Source: Verrucomicrobiota bacterium
Lineage (GTDB): Bacteria > Verrucomicrobiota > Verrucomicrobiia > Limisphaerales > JACRJZ01
DNA length: 64,000 nt
NCBI GenBank assembly: GCA_016219875.1
Contig: JACRJZ010000062.1
Span: 1 to 64,000, forward strand
Direction: 5' to 3'
Part shown: positions 17,895 to 27,000 of the stretch, piece after piece
Numbering within the stretch: the stretch's first letter is position 1
Layout: each line of letters opens with the position of its first letter
Translations under genes and position numbers: made by a program
The notes under the pieces: generated by a model
Databases searched by the model: none
What the model saw: the letters and a program-made list of their open reading frames with translations, nothing else
Told to the model about the DNA's origin: nothing

Positions 17895-19442
17895 ATGCCC
17901 GCCACGATGAAACAGTTCACGGACAGAGGCGCGGTTTCAGGTTGGAGCCGGGCCGCGTTGCGGCTTGGTCGGACGGGCTGCGTAATGCGCGGCGCGGGTG
18001 CGTGGGTGGTTCTCCTGGCATTCGCCGCTGCGTCGCCGCGCATGGCGGCCTCTGCGCGAGCGGAGGCCGCTCCTGCAACAGAGCCAGGCCAGCCGCCGGG
18101 CACACAGCCGCTCGCTCGGCCGGCCAAAGCCGACGGCTACCGCGGCATCTGGTACTTCAACCAGCCGACCAAAGACGAATACCGCTACAAGTACAGTGGC
18201 GGCATGGCCACGTACCCGCAGCAGCACGCGCCCATCGCGATCTACCGGAAGGAAGTCAACAAGACGTTCTTCGCCTATGGCGGCACCACCGCGCGGCAGC
18301 CCGGCGACCAACCGGAATTGCTGCACCTGGTTTCCTGCTTTGACCACGCCACGGGCCGGGTGCCGCGCCCCACGATCTTGCTGAACAAACACACCGACGA
18401 CGCGCACGACAACCCGACGCTCCAGATCGACGACGCCGGACGGCTGTGGATCTTCTCCAACTCGCACGGCACCGGGCGGCCTTCCTACATCCATCGAAGC
18501 ACACGGCCGTATTCCGTGGACGAGTTCGAACGCGTGCTGACGACGAACTTCTCCTACGGCCAGCCGTGGCATCTCGCCGGACAGGGCTTCCTCTTCCTTC
18601 ACACCCGCTACGTGAGAGGACGGCGGAACTTGTTCTGGATCACGAGCGCGGACGGTTCGCAATGGACCGAAGCCCAGCGGCTGGCCTGCATCGAGATGGG
18701 CGACTACCAGATCAGTTGGCCGTGCGGCGGACGCGTGGGTACGGCGTTCGACTTCCATCCGCGTCCCCTTGGGCTGAATGCTCGCGCGAACCTCTACTAT
18801 CTGGAAACCGCGGACCTCGGCCGCACTTGGCGCACGGTCGCGGGGCAGCCAGTGACCACGCCTCTGACCAACTCCGCCAACGCGGCCCTGATCTACGACT
18901 CGCGGAAGGAGGCTCGCCTGGTTTATCTCAAGGACCTGAACTTCGACGCGCAAGGCCGGCCCGTGATCCTCTTCCTCACCAGCAAGGGGTTTGAACCCGG
19001 CCCCGCCAACGGCCCACGCGAATGGAAGACCGCCCGCTGGACCGGTGCCGCGTGGGACATCCGCGCGCTCACCACCTCCGGCAACAACTACGATCATGGC
19101 TCGCTCTACATTGAGGCGGACGGAACCTGGCGCGTCATCGCTCCGACGGACCTCGGTCCTCAGCCCTACAACCCCGGCGGAGAAATCGTGATGTGGACCA
19201 GTCGCGACCAGGGCCGGACTTGGCAGCGCGCGAAGCAACTCACGCGCAACAGCTCGCGCAATCATACTTACGCCCGCCGTCCGCTCGACGCGCATCCGGG
19301 CTTCTACGCCCTGTGGGCCGACGGCCACGCGCGCCAGCCCTCCGAATCCTGCCTCTACTTCACCGACCGCGACGGCACTCACGTCTGGCGCCTGCCGGCC
19401 CGAATGGACGGCGAGTTCGCCGTGCCGGAAATCGCGTGGTGA
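17895..19442 (+). CDS. Exported BNR_4 beta-propeller protein, possible polysaccharide lyase
   Basis: 515 residues from the ATG at 17895; the ATG at 17907 (MKQF) is an alternative start. A hydrophobic signal segment (GAWVVLLAFAAASPRM) ends near residue 57. The mature part matches the BNR repeat family BNR_4: GYRGIWYFNQP, YSGGMATYPQQH, FFAYGGTT, NPTLQIDDAGRLWIFSNSHG, then HGSLYIEADGTW and VMWTSRDQGRTW. Seven-bladed propellers of this type include ulvan lyases (PL24/PL25-like). Asp-box-like SxDxGxTW occurs twice (ETADLGRTWR; SRDQGRTWQ), so a sialidase-like fold is certain but the substrate is not. A palindrome of family B follows the stop, then an oxidoreductase gene on the same strand. Confidence 0.8.
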   Translation: MPATMKQFTDRGAVSGWSRAALRLGRTGCVMRGAGAWVVLLAFAAASPRMAASARAEAAPATEPGQPPGTQPLARPAKADGYRGIWYFNQPTKDEYRYKYSGGMATYPQQHAPIAIYRKEVNKTFFAYGGTTARQPGDQPELLHLVSCFDHATGRVPRPTILLNKHTDDAHDNPTLQIDDAGRLWIFSNSHGTGRPSYIHRSTRPYSVDEFERVLTTNFSYGQPWHLAGQGFLFLHTRYVRGRRNLFWITSADGSQWTEAQRLACIEMGDYQISWPCGGRVGTAFDFHPRPLGLNARANLYYLETADLGRTWRTVAGQPVTTPLTNSANAALIYDSRKEARLVYLKDLNFDAQGRPVILFLTSKGFEPGPANGPREWKTARWTGAAWDIRALTTSGNNYDHGSLYIEADGTWRVIAPTDLGPQPYNPGGEIVMWTSRDQGRTWQRAKQLTRNSSRNHTYARRPLDAHPGFYALWADGHARQPSESCLYFTDRDGTHVWRLPARMDGEFAVPEIAW

Positions 19443-19451
19443 AGGCTGGCC

Positions 19452-19551
19452 TTAGCGGCGTCTCGGCAGAGTGCCGCCATTTTCCTTTTCTGCCTTTCGC
19501 CTTTTGCCTTCTGCCTTGCAGAGCGGCGCTCTGCCGAGCCGCCGCGACGCC
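19452..19551. repeat. Family B palindrome, copy 1, with heptamer-repeat loop
   Basis: Arms 19452-19478 and 19523-19551 share GCGGCGTCTCGGCAGAG (about 21 of 23 paired positions). The loop is CCTTTCG/CCTTTTG/CCTTCTG units with a period of exactly 7 bp. The second copy at 61782-61875 has the same arms and a related loop on the other strand. Confidence 0.88.
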
Positions 19552-19655
19552 GAGGTCCGAGCAACGGCTTCCTTCCCGCCCGCGTCCCGCTGCGCGAACC
19601 AGTTGCAGTCCGCCGGAAGATTTGAGACACATGGCGGCAGCAAATGCACAACGCT

Positions 19656-20942
19656 ATGAAAACATCTGAGCCAACCACTCGCCGGGAGTTCCTCAAAACC
19701 ACCACCAAGACCGCGGCCGCCGTCGCGGCGTTTTCGTCTGTCGCCCCTTCCGTACTCGCCGCCAAAGGCCCGAACGAAACCATCGGCGTCGGCCAGATCG
19801 GCCTGGGCACGCGCGGCGGCGACCTCATCAACTCCATCGTCTATGTGCCGGGCGTGAAGGTCACGGCGGTCTGCGACGTTTACGGGCCGCACCGCCAGAA
19901 AGGCGTCGAGCGCAGCCAGAACCCCGACGTGAAGACCTACGTGGATTACCGCGAAATGCTCGCTGACAAGAACGTCGATGTTGTCGTCGTCTCTGCGCCC
20001 GACCACTGGCATTGCCAGATGGTGCTCGACGCCGTGAAAGCCGGCAAAGACATCTACTGCGAGAAAGGATTCTCCCGCACGCTCCCCGAGGCGAAGCTCA
20101 TGCGCGAGGCGATCAAGAAGAGCGGCCTCGTCTTTCAACTCGGCCACCAAGCGCGGCAAGCGACGTGCGCCTTGCAGGCGAAGGAACTGATCGCCAAAGG
20201 GCTGCTCGGTCCCGTGACGCTCGTGCGCACGGGCCGCTACGGCAATCTGCCGCTTGGCCAAAACATCTGGCGCTGGTACGGCTACTACAACGCCTGGGAC
20301 CATCCCGATCCGGCCAAGGTCGCGAAAGACGTGGACTGGACCCGCTGGCTGGGCGCTGCGCCGAAGATCGACTTCAACGAACGGCACTTCTGGCACTGGC
20401 GCTGTTACTGGAATTACGGCACGGGCCAGGCGGGCGACCTGTTGTCGCACGAGCTTGATTTCGTTCAATACATCCTCGGCTACGGCATTCCGGACACCTG
20501 CTCCTGCTCCGGCCTCAACGCCCTTCTCAACGACGACCGCGAAGTGCCCGACACCTGGAACGCGGTCTATCAATACGAGAAGCGCGGTTGCACCGTGACC
20601 TTCGACGCGAGCATGAACACCAGCATCGGCCAGCCGGTCGAGTTCTGCGGCAAGGAGGCGGCGTTGCGTTTCGACGGCATCGCACACGACGCGACGGGCT
20701 TCACGATCCTCCCGGAGAGCTTCAACAAGAACTCCGGCCTGCCCAAGGGCTTCGAGAAGGGCAAGACACCGTCGCAGCCCAACCACCTGCAGGACTTCTT
20801 CAATTGCGTCCGCAGCCGCGGCACGCCGAAGTGCCCCGTGGACGAGGCCTTCGTCGAGACAGCCACGTTCCTCATGTCGGTGGAAGCCTACAAACAGAAG
20901 CGACAGGTGCGCTGGGACCCGGTGAAGGAAGAAATCGTCTGA
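19656..20942 (+). CDS. Tat-exported Gfo/Idh/MocA family oxidoreductase
   Basis: 428 residues from the ATG at 19656 (19644 is an in-frame alternative). The N-terminus is a twin-arginine signal (TTRREFLKTTTKTAAAVAAF), so the folded enzyme is exported with its cofactor. Residues 40-160 form an NAD(P)-binding Rossmann fold (VGQIGLGTRGGDL; AVCDVY; VVVVSAPDHWHCQM; YCEKGF). The usual EKP motif reads EKG, keeping the catalytic-site lysine. The C-terminal part has the Bacteroidetes/Verrucomicrobia exported pattern (WHWRCYWNYGTGQAGDLLSHELDF). Such enzymes oxidise sugars or sugar derivatives; the substrate is unknown. It lies between a BNR protein and a six-hairpin glycosidase, which fits a small carbohydrate-processing group. 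Confidence 0.9.
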   Translation: MKTSEPTTRREFLKTTTKTAAAVAAFSSVAPSVLAAKGPNETIGVGQIGLGTRGGDLINSIVYVPGVKVTAVCDVYGPHRQKGVERSQNPDVKTYVDYREMLADKNVDVVVVSAPDHWHCQMVLDAVKAGKDIYCEKGFSRTLPEAKLMREAIKKSGLVFQLGHQARQATCALQAKELIAKGLLGPVTLVRTGRYGNLPLGQNIWRWYGYYNAWDHPDPAKVAKDVDWTRWLGAAPKIDFNERHFWHWRCYWNYGTGQAGDLLSHELDFVQYILGYGIPDTCSCSGLNALLNDDREVPDTWNAVYQYEKRGCTVTFDASMNTSIGQPVEFCGKEAALRFDGIAHDATGFTILPESFNKNSGLPKGFEKGKTPSQPNHLQDFFNCVRSRGTPKCPVDEAFVETATFLMSVEAYKQKRQVRWDPVKEEIV

Positions 20943-21095
20943 GTGAGCGGGCACGGCGAAGCAGTTTCTGGCTTTGCCGAGCAACAGATCATGGACGCGT
21001 TGATCCCGAACTCCCAAATGGCATGGGGAGCGCGCCCGCGGGCGTGCTCCCCAACTTCGGAGTTTGCGTCGAGACGCGTCCCACGTTCTCCAACG

Positions 21096-23192
21096 ATGAA
21101 CGCCGCGCGACGATTCTTACTGGCTTCCATGCTCTGCCTGGGCTTGGCCGCGCTGGCCGCTCGCCCCATCGATCGCCACGCCCTCGTCACGCGGCACAAC
21201 ATCGTGCTCACGAACGCCGACGCCCGGACGCCGCTCCAAGTCGGCAACGGCGAGTTCGCGTTCAGCGCCGACATCACGGGGCTGCAAACGTTTCTGCCCG
21301 CCAACACGATGTCACATTGGGGCTGGCACACGTTCTCCTTGCCGCCGGGCCAGCGACCGGAAGACCTCAAGCTGCAGGACTACGACACCTACGGCCGGCC
21401 CGTGGGCTACGCCACCAGCGCGAAAGGGCAGGAAGCGATCTACAATTGGCTGCGCGAAAACCCGCATCGCTTCAACCTCGGCCGGCTCGCGCTACGAATG
21501 ACCAAGGTGGACGGCACGGCGGTCGCGCTGAGCGACCTGAAGCAACTCCGCCAGACGCTTGATCTCTGGCGCGGGCTGATCACGAGCCGCTTTGAGATCG
21601 AAGGACAGCCCGTGCAAGTGGAGACGCTCTGTCATCCGGCGCGCGACCTTGTCGCGGTGCGGATCGAGTCCGCGCTCCTTCAGGCTGGAAGGCTGACGGT
21701 GGAACTGGCGTTTCCTTACGGCAGCCCGACCGTCACTGGCGGCGATTGGACGAAGCCGGACGCGCATCAGACCACGATGACCCGGCGCGGCACGCCGCGG
21801 GCGGACTTTGCTCGCCGGCTTGACGCCGACCATTACGCCGTGAGTTTTGCCTGGACGAGCGCGGCAGAGTCGAAGGCAACGGGACCGCACACTTTTTCGC
21901 TCGTGCCGGCGACCACGGAGCGCGCTTTGGAATTCGTGTGCGCCTTCTCACTCAAACCCGATTCAACAGGACTGCCCGACTTCGCGCAGGTGAAGTCCGC
22001 CTGTGCCGCGCACTGGCCGAAGTTCTGGAACTCCGGCGGCGCGATGGATTTGTCCGAAAGCCAAGACCCGCGCTGGCGCGAGTTGGAGCGGCGCATCGTG
22101 CTTTCGCAATACCTGATGGCCATCCAGGCCGCTGGGTCGCTGCCGCCGCAGGAGAGTTGCCTCGTGAACAACGGCTGGAACGGCAAGTTCCACCTGGAAA
22201 TGCATTGGTGGCACGCCGTGCAGTTCGCGCTCTGGGACCGCTGGCCGCTCTTCGAGCGCAGCCTCGGCTGGTATCGGCAGACGCTCCCCGTGGCGCGGCG
22301 GCTCGCAGCCAGCCAGGGCTATCGCGGCGCGCGTTGGCCGAAAATGGTCGGTCCCGATGGCCGCGATGCGCCGTCGGGCGTCGGCCCGCTGCTGATCTGG
22401 CAACAACCGCATCCGATCTACTACGCGAACCTCGACTACCGCTTGCACCCAACGCGCGAGACGCTGGAGCGGTGGCGCGACGTGGTGTTCGACACGGCGG
22501 AGTTCCTGGCGTCGTTCGCGGTGTTGGACAAAGCGACGGGCTGCTACGCGCTCGGTCCTCCCATCAGGACCGTTCCCGAAAACACCGACCCGCGCGCGGC
22601 CCGCAATCCAACGTTCGAGCTGAGCTACTGGCGGTTTGGCTTGCGGGTTGCGCAGCAGTGGCGGGAGAAGCTGGGCCTGCCACGCGAAGCAGTCTGGGAC
22701 CAAGTGCTACGCGGCCTCGCGCCGCTCCCGACGCAGGACGGTGTCTATCTCCCGCAAGAAGGTCTGACCAACGCCTTCACCAAATGGAACTGGGAGCATC
22801 CTTCGCTCGTTGGCCCGCTTGGCATGTTGCCCGGCGACGGCGCAGACCCGGCGACCATGCGTGCCACCGTGAAAAGGGTCTGGCAGACCTGGGACTGGGA
22901 ACGCAAGAACTGGGGCTGGGATTTCCCAATGATGGCGATGGCCGCCGCGCGCAACGGGGAACCGGAACTGGCCATCGAAGCGATGTTCCATCCCACGCCG
23001 AAGAACCAGTTCGTCGCGAATGGCTTCAGCACCGGCGGGCCGTATCCCTATTTTCCGTCGAACGGCGGTCTGCTCGCCGCCGTAGCGATGATGGCCGCAG
23101 GCTGGGACGGCTGCGCGGACGGGAACGCACCAGGCTTTCCGAGAAACGGCAAGTGGATCGTGCGCTGGGAAGGGCTGAAGCGGCTGCCGTGA
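21096..23192 (+). CDS. Exported six-hairpin glycosidase-like protein
   Basis: 698 residues from the ATG at 21096, chosen because it opens a signal peptide (RRFLLASMLCLGLAALA); a GTG frame back to 20943 exists but looks non-coding. An N-terminal beta-sandwich (TPLQVGNGEFAFSADITGLQTF, SHWGWH) is followed by an (alpha/alpha)6-like domain (NNGWNGKFHLEMHWWHAVQFALW; RGARWPKMVGPDG; FELSYWRFGLRVAQQWREKLG; WGWDFPMMAMAAARNG). This resembles the six-hairpin superfamily (GH65/GH95-like), with E/D/W clusters at the expected places. I cannot assign a family number or substrate with certainty. The C-terminus abuts the remnant of a ParE toxin gene read from the other strand. Confidence 0.75.
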   Translation: MNAARRFLLASMLCLGLAALAARPIDRHALVTRHNIVLTNADARTPLQVGNGEFAFSADITGLQTFLPANTMSHWGWHTFSLPPGQRPEDLKLQDYDTYGRPVGYATSAKGQEAIYNWLRENPHRFNLGRLALRMTKVDGTAVALSDLKQLRQTLDLWRGLITSRFEIEGQPVQVETLCHPARDLVAVRIESALLQAGRLTVELAFPYGSPTVTGGDWTKPDAHQTTMTRRGTPRADFARRLDADHYAVSFAWTSAAESKATGPHTFSLVPATTERALEFVCAFSLKPDSTGLPDFAQVKSACAAHWPKFWNSGGAMDLSESQDPRWRELERRIVLSQYLMAIQAAGSLPPQESCLVNNGWNGKFHLEMHWWHAVQFALWDRWPLFERSLGWYRQTLPVARRLAASQGYRGARWPKMVGPDGRDAPSGVGPLLIWQQPHPIYYANLDYRLHPTRETLERWRDVVFDTAEFLASFAVLDKATGCYALGPPIRTVPENTDPRAARNPTFELSYWRFGLRVAQQWREKLGLPREAVWDQVLRGLAPLPTQDGVYLPQEGLTNAFTKWNWEHPSLVGPLGMLPGDGADPATMRATVKRVWQTWDWERKNWGWDFPMMAMAAARNGEPELAIEAMFHPTPKNQFVANGFSTGGPYPYFPSNGGLLAAVAMMAAGWDGCADGNAPGFPRNGKWIVRWEGLKRLP

Positions 23193-23201
23193 CTCCCACG
23201 A

Positions 23202-23428
23202 TGAAATCAGGCTCAATCGTGTCGAGCACGCTGCAGGGGAACACGCGCACCAGACACCGCCGCACATCATTCTTCAGCACGCGCCATCGCTCCGGTGTCA
23301 AGAATGCGGCGGATCGCGAACCGCACTTTGGCGGCGAAGCGGTCTCCGAGCACCGGCCCGCGAGCGCGGTAATACCGCACCGCCTCCTCGAATTCCAAGA
23401 CCGCGTCAGGATGGAAGACGTAGTTCAC
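23202..23428 (-). pseudogene. RelE/ParE-type toxin, frameshifted and truncated
   Basis: The GTG at 23428 overlaps the antitoxin stop (GTGA). The first frame gives NYVFHPDAVLEFEEAVRYYR and FAAKVRFAIRRILDTG, the ParE N-terminal half, but reaches a stop at 23267. The second half is in another frame: TPERWRVLKNDVRRCLVRVF, then SVLDTIEPDFIVGV. The shift lies near 23300 (one extra or two missing bases at ILD/TPERW). The expected C-terminal AVxHxxRxPxYW is absent because the sequence runs into the 3' end of the convergent glycosidase gene. The toxin is therefore almost certainly inactive unless frameshifting occurs. Confidence 0.8.
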
Positions 23429-23649
23429 TTCCCCAGGAGCCGGTCAATGCGGCGATACACTTCCTCGGCTGGAATGGGCCTCACTTGCCCAAAGCGGACT
23501 TCGTCCCGACGGCGCAGGGCCTCGGCGGCCCACTGCTGTTCGAGGTCCGCTTCGTCCAAGCTGGCGAGCAACCGCTCCTCCAGGTAGGTCCGGTTCTTCG
23601 GCGGCAGCAGCACCGCCGTCTTGGACAGCGCTTTGACTTTCGTTGTCAT
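23425..23649 (-). CDS. Antitoxin of a ParE-type addiction module (PF09720-like)
   Basis: 74 residues. The pattern LLPPKNRTYLEERLLASLDEAD, then WAAEALRRRDEVRFGQVRPIPAEEVYRRIDRLL matches the addiction-module component family (TIGR02574/PF09720), which neutralises RelE/ParE toxins. The frame is intact, while the toxin gene immediately downstream (4-bp overlap) is broken. It is therefore an orphan antitoxin that may still neutralise related toxins elsewhere in the genome. Confidence 0.85.
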   Translation of the reverse strand: MTTKVKALSKTAVLLPPKNRTYLEERLLASLDEADLEQQWAAEALRRRDEVRFGQVRPIPAEEVYRRIDRLLGK

Positions 23650-23720
23650 CGTGATCGGAAGTCCAGGTTGCGATCGCGCGAAAGCAATTCATCGCTTTGC
23701 CGCGACCAAAACGCCATCTC

Positions 23721-24097
23721 CGTGCGCGTCCTGCATTCCCCTCTGCCCTCTGTCTTCTGGTCCCCCTTCCCTTTTTCCTGCTGACAGCCGGCGGGCTTTC
23801 TGCAAAAAACCCGGCCACCAGGCCCATGAAACCGACTCTGTTCAAGCAGGAATCTGAAAACCGAGAGGCAACTGACGGACCTTTTCATTGCCGCAAAGAA
23901 CTCAAAGAGACGCAAAGAGGGAACACACGTTGGCCCCTCTTTGGAGCGCGACCCTTCCTAATCCTCGCGGGCTGCAAGGATTCTCTGGAGGCGGTGGAGC
24001 GCCGGTTGCAGCTCCGCCTCTTTGCGCTCTCTTGTGTTCTTTATGGCCATTCCGCCCTCGCCGCCTGCCTTGCGTTTTCTTTGCTTCTTTGCGGCAG
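23721..24097. repeat. Repeat block overlapping the 5' end of the giant gene
   Basis: Positions 23730-23760 carry CTCTGCC/CTCTGTC heptamers. An inverted repeat follows: the left arm 23888-23921 (GCAAAGA-rich) pairs with 24017-24049 (CTCTTTGCG to GTTCTTT) and also with a second right arm at 24068-24096 (TTTGCTTCTTTGCGG). The right arms overlap the codons of the probable signal peptide of the downstream giant protein. Confidence 0.7.
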
Positions 24098-27000
24098 TCC
24101 GACGGCGCGAGCCGTTGACCCGCCGCCTCCACCGCCGGGGCTGGCGCTCACCAACGGCGCGCTGCTGCACAAGGTCTTCACCAACCTCTCCGGCGTGCTC
24201 GTGGCCGACCTCACGAATCAGAGCCGCTTTCCCAACCAGCCGGACCTGGTGGGCTACGTGAGCCAGTCCGAGACGCCGGTCAACAGTGGCGACCATTACG
24301 GCGCGATGCTCCAGGGCTATCTGACTCCTCCTGCCAGCGGTGACTACATATTCTACCTCTCGTCAGACGACCAAGGGGCGCTCTTTTTGAGCACGAACTC
24401 CAGTCCGGCAGGCAAACAACTTGTCGCTTGGGAGCCCCAGTGGAACGGCCTGCGCCAATGGACCAACAGTGCGAACCAGTCCTCGCGCGGCACTCCACCG
24501 GCAAACGTCTCGCCCCCCATCCACCTCGAAGCCGGCGGCACCTACTATGTGGAAGCCTGGCTCAAGGAAGGCAGTGGAGACGACAGTCTCTCGGTGGCTT
24601 GGCAGATGCCCGGCGGCAGCCCGCCTGAAACCGGCTCTGCTCCAATTCCCAGCGCGTATCTCTCCGCTCCTTGGGTGACAGGTCCGGCGGTGTTTTGTGG
24701 ACCGCCGCAGAACCAGACGGTTGGCGAACTCGGACGACCCTCGTTTTCAGCGGACTTGGCCGCGCTGCCGCCGGTGACGCTGCAATGGTTGAAGAACGCC
24801 ACGCCGGTTGCTGACGCGACCAATGGAGTGCTGACGCTTTCCTCGGCGGCGTTGGTGGATGACGGGGCGCAGCTTCAATTGATGGCTTCCAACGCCTGGG
24901 GCAGTGTGACCAGCGCTCCGGCCATGCTAACCGTTCTGCCTGATCTAACCCCGCCTTTGGTGGTGAGCGTGACGGCGGGCCACATCTTCAACCGCGTCAC
25001 GATCCTGTTCTCGGAGGAGATCAATCCGCAGGATGCCACGAACACGGTCAACTTCACGGTTTCGGGCCTTGAGGTTGCTGGCGCTTTCCTGTTGTCTGAT
25101 GGCAAGACAGTGGTGCTCGACACCAGCCTGCAAACGACAGGCGCGGTGTACACGGTTTCGCTGCATGGAATTCGCGACCGTTCGGCGGCGGCGAACCTTG
25201 TTGCCGATAACACCCAGGTTGGCTTCACCGCTCCGGTCCTGACGCGGGGCTTCCTGACCCGCGAATGCTTCACCGGCATTCCTGGCTCCTCCCTGGCTAA
25301 TTTGCTGGCGAATCCGAAGTTCCCGCTCATGCCTGACGTCTCGGATCATGTCAGCCGCTTCGAATCATCTTACCTGGCCATGGATAGCTACGGGCTGCGC
25401 CTCAGCGGACTTCTTTGCCCGCCGGTGACTGGAGATTACGTGTTTTTCCTGTGCTCGGATGACGAAGGGGTCCTTTACCTCAGCACGAACGAGGCTCCGT
25501 CCAACAAAGTGCAGATTGCCCGCGAGCCGTTGTGGAATCCGCTACGGCAATGGCACAACGCCGTGAACCAGTCGTCACGAGGCACACCACCTGCCAACGT
25601 CTCGGCTCCGATTCATCTCGAAGCCGGACAGCGCTACTATGTCGAAGCGCTGATGAAAGAAGGAGACGGCGGAGACCACCTGGAAGTGGCTTGGCAAAAG
25701 CCGGGCGATCCAGCCCCGGAGAATTTTAGCGACCCGATCGCTGGCACGTATTTGGCGACCTATGTGGTCGCCCCCGGAGCTTCGCTCAGTATCGTCAGCA
25801 ACCCAGCCAGCGTCACGATTGCCGATCACCAGAACGCCACCTTTGAAGTCAAAGCCAGGGCGTCAGCTCAGGATCGGTTTTACCAGTGGCAGCGGAATGG
25901 CGAAGACATTCCGGGGGCCAATGGCCGAACATTCACCACGCCGAGAGTGTCATTGGCCGACTCGGGTGCTCGGTATCGTTGTCTGGTCAGCATTCCGGGG
26001 GCAAGCGCTGTCAGTCAGGAAGCCACTCTGACGGTGGTGGCGGACGCCGACCCGCCGCAGTTGCTGGCTGCGGAAGGAGGGATTGGGCTGGATAGGGTGA
26101 CCCTCAGTTTCAGTGAGCCGTTGCTGTCTGCGGATGTCACCAACCTCAGCCATTATGCACTCAGCGGCGGAATCAACGTCCTGTCGGCCAGGCTGGCGAG
26201 AAATGGCACCAACCTCGTGCTTCAAACCACTCCGCAGGCCGAGGGAGTTGAATACACCGTGACGGTCAGCGGGTTGCGCGACCAAAGTGCGGCGGGCAAC
26301 CTCATCGCATCCAACTCTCCAATCGCGTTCTACGCCTGGCAGAACGAGGAATTTGTGGGGCCATTCTCCAGTTGGGCGGACGTTCGCCGGGATTTCGGGG
26401 CCAAAGGCGACGGGGTGACCGACGATACCGACGCCATCCAGCAAGCGTTGGATAATTTGGGAACGCAGGGGGTAGAGGGTTTCTCCGATCACCCAGCGTC
26501 TCTTTACTTTCCTGCTGGCACCTACCGGATCACCCGCAGCGTCCGACTCTTCGCCCGTGATAGCGTTTCCATGGTGGGCGAGCATCCGGATACGACAACG
26601 ATTCTCTGGGACGGGCCGGTCGGTGCGGATATGCTGGTCGCCGACGGCACCCGCCGGTCGAAGTGGACTCGCCTGACCTGGGATGGGGGAACCAAGGCCC
26701 GCACCGGCGTGTTTCATACCCAGACGCCCGGCGGTTTCGGCGTAACGGACCTGGAACACTCCGACGAGATCTTTCGAGACATGGAGACCGGCGTGCTGTC
26801 GCGGCCTGACCCGCAGTTTGGTTTGGGTGACACCATCTCGATCATGCGCTGCCGGTTCCAGCGTTGCTCCACCGCCGGCATGATGACCGATCATTCGATG
26901 GCTTTGGAAATGCTCGCCCGACACTGCACTTTCGAAGATTGCGCCATTGGGGCCTACGCACGCAACGGATCGATCCACGTTTACGATTCGCTGTTTCTGC

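Noticed and set aside
23026..23301. Independent small gene reading RRCLVRVFPCSVLDTIEPDF
   Set aside because: It is the out-of-frame second half of the ParE toxin remnant, not a separate gene.
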